NCBI GenBank assembly: GCA_028689195.1
Contig: JAQTWR010000122.1
Location: 1-7,564, forward strand
DNA length: 7,564 nt
From: Anaerolineales bacterium
GTDB taxonomy: Bacteria; Chloroflexota; Anaerolineae; Anaerolineales; Villigracilaceae
Direction: 5' to 3'
Part shown: positions 1-6,564 of the stretch, one piece after another
How the letters are laid out: the number at the start of each line of letters is the position of its first letter
How positions within the stretch are numbered: position 1 is the first letter of the stretch
Translations under genes and position numbers: made by a program
The notes under the pieces: model-generated
Database searches by the model: none
What the model saw: only the letters and a program-made list of their open reading frames with translations
Told to the model about the DNA's origin: nothing

Positions 1-1256
1 ACCGTCAGGACGTGGACACCCCCGTGCAGACGGGCATCAAATCCATTGACTCGATGATCCCCGTTGGACGCGGTCAGCGCGAATTGATCATTGGCGACCG
101 CCAAACCGGCAAGACCGCCATTGCGATTGACGCGATCATCAATCAAAAAGGCAAAAACCTGACTTGTATCTATGTGGCGATTGGTCAAAAGAAAGCCGCC
201 GTCGCCCGCACGCTCGGCATTCTCGAACGCGCCGGCGCGATGGATCACACCATCATCGTCGTTGCCGCTGCGGACGAATCCGCCGCCCTTCATTATGTTG
301 CTCCATATTCAGGCACCGCCATCGGCGAAGAATTTATTGAAACCGGACGCGACGCATTGATTATCTATGACGATCTCTCCAAGCACGCTTGGGCGTATCG
401 TCAAGTCTCCTTGCTTTTGCGCCGCCCGCCCGGACGCGAAGCGTATCCCGGCGACGTATTCTATCTACACTCCCGCTTGTTGGAGCGCTCCGCCCGCCTT
501 GCGAATAAATACGTGATCGTAAAGAAAGATTACGCCAACGAGCTTGCTTCCCTCAAAGACGGCGTGGACGGAAAAGTTTACACGGGTCCTATCTCCAAAG
601 ACGAAGCCGAAGAAGCCCGCAAGAAGATGGGCGATGCGGATAATCACAAAATTGTCAAAGTCGAAGGTACGGGCGGTTCGCTGACTTCGCTTCCTATCAT
701 TGAAACTTTGCTTGGCGATATTTCCGCGTATGTTCCCACAAACGTTATTTCGATTACAGATGGACAAATCTTCCTCGAGAGCAACCTCTTCAACGCGGGT
801 ATCCGTCCGGCGGTGAACGTGGGCGTTTCCGTATCCCGCGTAGGCGGCGACGCGCAGACCAAAGCGATGAAACAAGTCGCGGGACGTTTGCGCTTGGATA
901 TGGCTGCCTACCGCGAGTTGGCTGCCTTCGCGTTGATGGCTTCCGACCTCGATAAAAGCACGCAGAACCAGCTCAATCAGGGTCAGCGTATGCAGGAAAT
1001 TCTCAAGCAGCCGCAGTACGCGCCGGTGGAACTTGAGAATCAAGTCATGGTCATTTTTGCAGGAACGAACGGATTTGCCAGCAGCGTTCCTGTTGATAAG
1101 ATGGCGCAATGGCAGGCGGATTTGATTCGCTTTATGGCGGCTTCCTATCCCGAAATTGGCAAGGAAATTGTCGCGAAGAAAACTATTACCGAAGATAATC
1201 GCGCCGCGTTGATCAAGGCTCTCGAAGCTTTCCGCGCGGGTTGGCAAGCTAACTAA
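1..1256 (+). CDS. atpA: F1 ATP synthase subunit alpha (5'-truncated by window edge)
   Basis: Alpha subunit of the F1 head; it alternates with beta in the hexamer and carries the non-catalytic nucleotide sites. The reading frame is open from the window edge (first full codon at base 3), giving 417 visible residues; roughly the first 138 are missing, judged from the usual P-loop position near residue 169. Visible hallmarks, numbered from the codon at base 3: PVQTG near 7-11, Walker A GDRQTGKT at 31-38, Walker B-like ALIIYDD near 118-124, the [25 protein letters not shown] block near 138-162, and SRVGG near 278-282 with the arginine that reaches the catalytic site. Between RLLERSARL and [12 protein letters not shown] lie about 50 residues more than in short alpha subunits such as that of Bacillus (see findings). 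The TAA stop overlaps the atpG Shine-Dalgarno (AAAGGA, 1255-1260), so the next gene is tightly linked. The GTG at base 12 is internal, not the start. Identity is certain. Confidence 0.98.
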   Translation, partial: RQDVDTPVQTGIKSIDSMIPVGRGQRELIIGDRQTGKTAIAIDAIINQKGKNLTCIYVAIGQKKAAVARTLGILERAGAMDHTIIVVAAADESAALHYVAPYSGTAIGEEFIETGRDALIIYDDLSKHAWAYRQVSLLLRRPPGREAYPGDVFYLHSRLLERSARLANKYVIVKKDYANELASLKDGVDGKVYTGPISKDEAEEARKKMGDADNHKIVKVEGTGGSLTSLPIIETLLGDISAYVPTNVISITDGQIFLESNLFNAGIRPAVNVGVSVSRVGGDAQTKAMKQVAGRLRLDMAAYRELAAFALMASDLDKSTQNQLNQGQRMQEILKQPQYAPVELENQVMVIFAGTNGFASSVPVDKMAQWQADLIRFMAASYPEIGKEIVAKKTITEDNRAALIKALEAFRAGWQAN

Positions 1257-1269
1257 AGGAACTAATCTT

Positions 1270-2160
1270 ATGGCTTCCGCTCGTGAAATGCGGCTCCGTA
1301 TCAAGAGCGTAAAGAACATTTCGCAAGTCACACGCGCATTGGAGACAGTGAGCGCCAGCAAGGTCCGCAAGGCAATTAATGCGGTCACGGCGACTCGCGC
1401 GTATGCGACCAAAGCCTGGCAGGTATTACGTCATGTCGCCGAACAACCGGGACGCGACAGCCTGCATCCGCTTTTGGCGCAGCGCAAATCTGTGAACAAT
1501 ACGCTGGTGGTTGTAGTCACCGGCGACCGTGGACTCGCCGGCGCGTATAACTCCAATGTGATCCGATTTGTATCTCAACGCTTTGATTCGAACCCCGTTC
1601 CCGTTCAATATATTGCAGTAGGTCGCAAGGGACGCGACCTGATGATGCGCCGCGGCAAGAAGGTCATCGCCGATTTTAGCGCGCTGCCCGCCGCGCCCAC
1701 TTTTATGGATGTTTCCGCCATTGGTCGCCTTGCGGTTGAGGAATTCAATAAAGGCGCGGTGGACGAAGTTTATCTCGTCTACACCGACTTTATCAGCATG
1801 AGCCGCCAGACCGCGACCGTAAAAAAACTCCTGCCGCTTGAGCTCGAAGGCGAAGGACTCGTGGAAGATTTTGGAAACAAACCCGCCGGTCCCACTGCGG
1901 CGTATGAATACGAACCTGATATGCGCGATATTCTCGATGAGATCATTCCGCGCTTTACGGCGCTGCAGGTTTATCAGGCAGTTTTGGAATCTCAAGCTAG
2001 CGAACACGCGGCTCGCATGATTGCCATGCGCAATGCGACGGATAACGCGAAGGAACTCGTCGGCGCGCTGCAATTGGCTTACAACAAAGTTCGTCAGCAA
2101 GGCATTACGAACGACATCTTAGACATCGTCGGCGGCGCGGAAGCGCTGTCCGCAAAATAA
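1270..2160 (+). CDS. atpG: F1 ATP synthase subunit gamma
   Basis: Central rotor shaft of the ATP synthase; it turns inside the alpha3beta3 ring and couples ion flow through Fo to catalysis. At 296 residues it is close to the usual 285-300. The N-terminal helix has the family pattern MASAREMRLRIKSVKNISQV followed by TRALETVSASKVRKA (residues 21-35), corresponding to the usual TKAMEMVAASKMR. TGDRGLAGAYNSN (about 84-96) matches the conserved SDRGLCGxxN core. The C-terminal coiled-coil helix ends with AYNKVRQQGITNDILDIVGGAEAL (about 270-293), the segment that sits in the alpha/beta bearing. The ATG at 1270 is chosen because AAGGA (1256-1260) lies 9 bases upstream and the protein begins where the family begins. 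It follows atpA by 13 bp and precedes atpD by 12 bp. Confidence 0.98.
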   Translation: MASAREMRLRIKSVKNISQVTRALETVSASKVRKAINAVTATRAYATKAWQVLRHVAEQPGRDSLHPLLAQRKSVNNTLVVVVTGDRGLAGAYNSNVIRFVSQRFDSNPVPVQYIAVGRKGRDLMMRRGKKVIADFSALPAAPTFMDVSAIGRLAVEEFNKGAVDEVYLVYTDFISMSRQTATVKKLLPLELEGEGLVEDFGNKPAGPTAAYEYEPDMRDILDEIIPRFTALQVYQAVLESQASEHAARMIAMRNATDNAKELVGALQLAYNKVRQQGITNDILDIVGGAEALSAK

Positions 2161-3573
<1,413 letters not shown>

Positions 3574-3574
3574 T

Positions 3575-3622
3575 CAATTACGAATTACCAGTTGCCAATT
3601 ACGCAATTCGTAATTGGCAACT
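3575..3622 (+). repeat. Small palindromic element in the atpD-atpC gap
   Basis: The 64-bp gap between atpD and atpC is AT-rich compared with the genes around it and built from CAATTACG-type words. A perfect 14-bp stem pairs 3590-3603 (AGTTGCCAATTACG) with 3609-3622 (CGTAATTGGCAACT) around a 5-base loop. A second, mutually exclusive 12-bp stem can pair 3575-3586 with 3605-3616. CAATTACG occurs directly twice (3575-3582 and 3596-3603). No T-run follows the stem, so it is not a classical terminator. Its right arm ends five bases before the atpC Shine-Dalgarno. It resembles the short dispersed palindromes found between genes in many genomes. A role in mRNA processing or in tuning epsilon relative to beta is inference; the alternative is a neutral dispersed repeat. 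Confidence 0.75.
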
Positions 3623-3626
3623 CTGT

Positions 3627-3631
3627 AAGGA
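3627..3631 (+). promoter_or_regulatory. Shine-Dalgarno of atpC
   Basis: AAGGA lies 6 bases before the ATG at 3638 and fixes the epsilon start. It begins five bases after the intergenic hairpin stem (3590-3622), so it would stay single-stranded while the hairpin is folded. Confidence 0.75.
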
Positions 3632-3637
3632 TGTATT

Positions 3638-4075
3638 ATGACTATTCGTTGTGAAATTGTCTCTCAAGACCGCACTGTGTTCACAGGTGATGTGGATATT
3701 GTTGTGCTTCCCGGCGCGGCGGGAGAGATGGGAATCCTTCCCAAACATGCGCCTGTGCTTACCTCGTTGAAATATGGCGTTGTTAAAGTCCGCAAAGGCG
3801 GCAAGGAAGATATTTTTACGGTAGCCGGCGGCGTTGCCGAAGTGCAGCCTGATATTGTCACCATCCTCGCCGACGCGGCGGAAAACGTCGAAGAGATTGA
3901 CGTTGCCCGCGCCGACACCGCCCGCGCCCGCGCCGAAGAAGCGCTCGCCAAGGGCGTCCCTGTGGATACCGACGCTTATCTTGCTATGGAAGCCGCTTTA
4001 CGCAAATCTAATTTACGTCTCGACGCCGCTCGCCGTTACCGCAAGACCACGCGTTCGCCTTATTCGGAACAATAA
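3638..4075 (+). CDS. atpC: F1 ATP synthase subunit epsilon
   Basis: Epsilon subunit of the central stalk; it joins gamma to the c-ring and can inhibit ATP hydrolysis through its C-terminal helices. It has 145 residues, slightly longer than the usual 130-140. The N-terminal beta-sandwich (about 1-84) shows the family motifs GEMGILPKHAPVLTSL (29-44) and GGVAEVQPDIVTILAD (64-79). The C-terminal helical part contains EEIDVARADTARARAEEAL (85-103), and IDVARA fits the I/L-D-x-x-R-A pattern associated with ATP binding in Bacillus-type epsilon. The final stretch (about 120-145) is rich in Arg and Lys. The ATG is supported by AAGGA 6 bases upstream. The palindromic element sits before it and a GTG-started MreB-like gene starts 6 bases after its stop. 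Confidence 0.97.
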   Translation: MTIRCEIVSQDRTVFTGDVDIVVLPGAAGEMGILPKHAPVLTSLKYGVVKVRKGGKEDIFTVAGGVAEVQPDIVTILADAAENVEEIDVARADTARARAEEALAKGVPVDTDAYLAMEAALRKSNLRLDAARRYRKTTRSPYSEQ

Positions 4076-4081
4076 ACTCCC

Positions 4082-5089
4082 GTGGCGCTCTTTTCAAAAG
4101 ACTTGGGCATAGATTTGGGGACTATGTTTACGCGTATCGCCGACGGCGCGCAAACGTTGTTGGAAGAACCAACGATTGTCGCCATCGAAGTGGACGACCA
4201 GAAAATGGTCGCCGCTGGCAGGGAAGCTCGCGATATGTTTGGCAAGGTTCCCGAAAGCATCGAGGTTGCGCGTCCGCTCAAAAACGGCGTAATCGCAGAT
4301 TATGAAATTACCGAGACGCTGCTCGCGTATTTGTTACAGCATGTCAGCGGCTCGATGCGGATTTTCCGCCCGCGCGTGATGATCTCCGTCCCATACGGAG
4401 TGACCAGCGTCGAGCGGCGCGCGGTTTACGAAGCCGTGATGGAAGCCGGCTCGCGCGAAGCGTTTCTCATCCAGCAGCCCTTAGCCGCGGCAATCGGCAT
4501 TGACTTGCCGATTAATTCGCCCTCGGGCAATATGATTATCTGTCTCGGCGGCGGATGCACCGAAACCGCAGTGATTGCCATGTACGGCATTGTCGCCGCA
4601 GACACCTTGCGGCTTGGCGGCATGGATTTGGACGACGCGATTGTCACCTATGTCCGTCGTAAATACGGCGTGGTGATCGGTCAGCCAACCGCCGAGCAAT
4701 TGAAGATTCGCATTGGCGCGGCTGTTCCTCAGGATGTGGAGAACAGCATGGAAGTGCAGGGACAGGACCAAGTCACGGGGTTGCCGCGTCCTGTTACATT
4801 GACCACCGGAGAAATTGTCGAAGCCTTGCAAGACCCGTTGAAGCAAATCGTTGAATCGGGGCGCAAGGTGCTAGAGAAAACTCCGCCCGAACTTGTTTCG
4901 GATATTATTGACCGCGGCGTAGCCTTGTGCGGCGGGGGAGCGTTGCTGCGCGGCATTGATAAATTGCTGACTAAATCGCTCGGCATCCCCGCATACCTTG
5001 TGGATAATCCGCTCGCCTGCGTTGTTCAAGGAACGGCGAAGGCTTTTGGTATGTTGAATGTCATTCGTAGGAATTTGCCGCAGGTATAG
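4082..5089 (+). CDS. mreB: MreB/Mbl-family actin-like protein with altered nucleotide site
   Basis: Bacterial actin homologue; canonical MreB forms ATP-dependent membrane filaments that guide lateral wall synthesis. Length 335 residues against about 335-347 for the family. Phosphate-1 loop DLGT at 11-14 is kept, but the usual ANT that follows is MFT. ARPLKNGVIADYE (63-75) and VERRAV (110-115) are typical MreB. IF at 94-95 sits where MreB has its hydrophobic membrane-insertion loop. The usual EEP is QQP (131-133), phosphate-2 DIGGGTTE is CLGGGCTE (154-161), and the adenosine loop CGGGALLRG (283-291) is kept. MreB catalysis relies on an acidic residue in EEP and the Asp of DIGGG, so ATP turnover may be weak or changed; actin uses Gln at the EEP position, so binding may survive. 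The symbol is a family-level assignment; this could be a paralog beside a canonical mreB elsewhere. Start GTG at 4082 is needed to include DLGT; only a weak CGGAA lies upstream, so translation is probably coupled to atpC six bases before. No transmembrane segment. Confidence 0.92.
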   Translation: MALFSKDLGIDLGTMFTRIADGAQTLLEEPTIVAIEVDDQKMVAAGREARDMFGKVPESIEVARPLKNGVIADYEITETLLAYLLQHVSGSMRIFRPRVMISVPYGVTSVERRAVYEAVMEAGSREAFLIQQPLAAAIGIDLPINSPSGNMIICLGGGCTETAVIAMYGIVAADTLRLGGMDLDDAIVTYVRRKYGVVIGQPTAEQLKIRIGAAVPQDVENSMEVQGQDQVTGLPRPVTLTTGEIVEALQDPLKQIVESGRKVLEKTPPELVSDIIDRGVALCGGGALLRGIDKLLTKSLGIPAYLVDNPLACVVQGTAKAFGMLNVIRRNLPQV

Positions 5090-5110
5090 TTGTTGGCAAA
5101 TAGACGATTA

Positions 5111-5150
5111 GAAAGCGGGCGACTCGATATCGAGTCGCCCGCTTTTTTTT
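5111..5150 (+). terminator. Intrinsic terminator of the ATP synthase / MreB-like operon
   Basis: A perfect palindrome spans 5112-5145, with GC-rich arms (AAAGCGGGCGACTCG and its complement), an ATAT loop, and a run of eight T from 5143. It starts 22 bases after the MreB-like stop and would end transcription coming from the atp genes. On the opposite strand the 3' side reads TTTCTAATCG, only a weak U-tract, so it may also stop the convergent peptidase transcript, but less efficiently. Confidence 0.93.
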
Positions 5151-5157
5151 CTTCTAG

Positions 5158-6474
5158 TTATTCCATCCCCGCTCGGTGATTAAATTTTTTCCACGCCATT
5201 GAATATAAGAACTTTTTGCGCGCTGGGACTTTTTCCACACGCTTGAGCCATTCCGCTTCGGCTTGCGCGGCTTCGCGGAAGCATTGCGCGGTGAAGTCGG
5301 CGCGTTCTTTGACGGGCGCGTTTTGTAGATCGAAAGCGCCTTGTATGAATTTTTTTTCGAGTTCGTCGCGGTCTGCCGCGTAGGTTTTGATTCGTTCCGC
5401 GTAGTTGAGTGTTGTGGCGCGATGCAATTTTTCGTGAGACCAGAATATCGAGGCGGGGTCGTATTCGCCCGCAGGATCAACTCCAAGGTCGAGCTGCCGC
5501 GCGGTATCCATCCAGATGGGTTTGAAAATACTTGTGCAGGGTGCGGATGTGGCGGTGGCAAAAATAATCGGGTTGTCCTTATCCATATAAACGACCATCG
5601 ACGCGGTACTTTGATCGCCGCGAATGGGACCAAAGCCGGAGTGCATACACACGTCCAGTTCGGTGATGCCGTTTTGAGGATCGAAGTTAGGGGCTTTGTG
5701 ACTCCGCAAAATGGCCATCATGGATTCTGCGGCGAGGTTTCCTTTTTGCTCTTCCATTTGGCGGAAAGTCGTTTCGCGGCGGATGCGTCCCTTGCCAAAG
5801 GTCGTAAAAACAAAATCGGAATAATCTTTTGCCAGATCGAAAGCGCTCGCAGATTTGGTCAGCCCTTTTTGTTTGGCGAGTTGCACAAGATTTTCCGAAG
5901 CCATGTCGTATTGCGCGCCGAGGGTGAAGCAATTTGAAATCGAGTACGCGGTTTTGATTTGCCGCGCCGCCCATTGTTTACCCACCGTTTCGAGTACCCA
6001 TGCGTCTTCATGGTTGGCGATGATGAAACTATTGTGATAGTAGAGTTCTTTGTCGTATCCGCAGTTGCCGCCCTGACCGAATTCTTCGAGCAGGTCTATG
6101 ATGACTTGCAGCGCTTCGCGCGGCGTGATGGCGCGTTCGAGCGCGGCGCGAAGCAAGTCCATGCCGATCAGTGCGGGATTTTTGTTTGCGGGGATTTTCG
6201 AGAAGACCGCTTCGTTGCCGATGACCAATCCGTGTTCGTTGACGCCAATCTCCGCGCCCCACATCCAAAACGGCTTGGAAAGTAGAATCGCGTGCGTATG
6301 CGGCGCTTGCGGAATTTCGATATAAGTGCATTTGACGCGCGCATTTTCAGCGTAATCGGCGGCGGGAAAATATTTCAGCGCCTGTCCTTCATTGGGATGG
6401 CGGTCTGAATTTTTTGCAAAGATGGCGACGCCACTTGCGGTAGCGGATTTTGTCGCAACGAATGTATCGCACAT
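5158..6474 (-). CDS. Peptidase family C69 / secernin-like hydrolase
   Basis: Member of the Ntn-hydrolase peptidase C69 family, which includes dipeptidases of the Lactobacillus PepD type and the secernins. It has 438 residues, a complete secernin-type length. It begins MCDTFVAT, so after Met removal Cys2 would be the N-terminal nucleophile. ATASGVAIFAKNSDRHPNE (11-29) contains the conserved KNSDR. Further family blocks are FWMWGAEIGVNEHGLVIGNEAV (69-90), GMDLLRAALERA (104-115), LLEEFGQGGNCGY (128-140), YHNSFIIANHEDAWVLETVGKQWAA (146-170), YSISNCFTLG (177-186), CMHSG (276-280) and TSAPCTSIFKP (309-319). There is no signal peptide or membrane helix, so it should act in the cytoplasm; the substrate is not predictable. 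The ATG at 6474 has GAGGAG six bases upstream. It is convergent with the MreB-like gene and downstream of the lipoprotein gene on the same strand, with what looks like its own promoter. Secernin-like hydrolase is the more conservative name, dipeptidase the more specific one. Confidence 0.93.
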   Translation of the reverse strand: MCDTFVATKSATASGVAIFAKNSDRHPNEGQALKYFPAADYAENARVKCTYIEIPQAPHTHAILLSKPFWMWGAEIGVNEHGLVIGNEAVFSKIPANKNPALIGMDLLRAALERAITPREALQVIIDLLEEFGQGGNCGYDKELYYHNSFIIANHEDAWVLETVGKQWAARQIKTAYSISNCFTLGAQYDMASENLVQLAKQKGLTKSASAFDLAKDYSDFVFTTFGKGRIRRETTFRQMEEQKGNLAAESMMAILRSHKAPNFDPQNGITELDVCMHSGFGPIRGDQSTASMVVYMDKDNPIIFATATSAPCTSIFKPIWMDTARQLDLGVDPAGEYDPASIFWSHEKLHRATTLNYAERIKTYAADRDELEKKFIQGAFDLQNAPVKERADFTAQCFREAAQAEAEWLKRVEKVPARKKFLYSMAWKKFNHRAGME

Positions 6475-6480
6475 TTTTGT

Positions 6481-6486
6481 CTCCTC
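6481..6486 (-). promoter_or_regulatory. Shine-Dalgarno of the C69 peptidase gene
   Basis: On the minus strand GAGGAG is followed by six bases and then the ATG at 6474. This near-ideal site, plus the need for Cys at position 2, fixes the start. Confidence 0.85.
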
Positions 6487-6496
6487 TGTGTCAAGG

Positions 6497-6505
6497 AGTA
6501 TAGCA
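6497..6505 (-). promoter_or_regulatory. Probable extended -10 promoter for the C69 peptidase gene
   Basis: Read on the minus strand the bases are TGCTATACT, an extended -10 (TG-N-TATACT, one mismatch to TATAAT). Transcription would start near 6490, leaving a leader of about 16 bases that just includes the GAGGAG. No good -35 box is seen 17 bases upstream (ATATGC), as is common with extended -10 promoters. The -35 region coincides with the proximal arm of the inverted repeat at 6513-6555. The call rests on sequence pattern only. Confidence 0.5.
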
Positions 6506-6512
6506 TAGGGGG

Positions 6513-6555
6513 GCGTCTCGCATATTTCATTGGCGTTGCGAAATATGCGAGACGC
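6513..6555. repeat. Perfect 16-bp inverted repeat in the lipoprotein-peptidase gap
   Basis: GCGTCTCGCATATTTC (6513-6528) and its exact complement GAAATATGCGAGACGC (6540-6555) flank an 11-base spacer. It lies 9 bases beyond the lipoprotein stop and just upstream of the predicted peptidase -10. In lipoprotein mRNA it would form a strong hairpin, but six C and no U-run follow, so it is not a standard intrinsic terminator. It could be a U-less terminator or 3'-end stabiliser, an operator overlapping the -35 region, or a dispersed palindrome. Sequence alone does not decide. Confidence 0.8.
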
Positions 6556-6564
6556 GATTGTAGC

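Noticed and set aside
12..14. GTG as the start of AtpA
   Set aside because: The frame is open upstream to base 3 with RQD, and the family has about 140 residues before this point; it is an internal Val codon of a truncated gene.
465..1412. Long antisense open frame opposite atpA and the atpG start (315 codons)
   Set aside because: It lies wholly opposite strongly conserved atp genes, has no recognisable family or ribosome binding site, and is explained by GC-biased codon positions of the real genes. The same holds for the open frames at 1426-2100 and 2857-3507 (minus) and at 3074-3517 (plus, another frame of atpD).
3590..3622. Terminator between atpD and atpC
   Set aside because: No T-run follows on the plus strand, and termination here would cut epsilon and the MreB-like gene from the operon.
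4082..5089. DnaK, FtsA or ParM instead of MreB family
   Set aside because: The length, VERRAV, ARPLKNGVIADYE, YVRRKYGVVIG and CGGGALLRG motifs match MreB/Mbl; there is no DnaK substrate domain or FtsA 1C domain.
6513..6555. Standard intrinsic terminator for the lipoprotein gene
   Set aside because: The hairpin is strong, but in the minus direction it is followed by six C and TATGC, not by a U-run; recorded as an inverted repeat instead.
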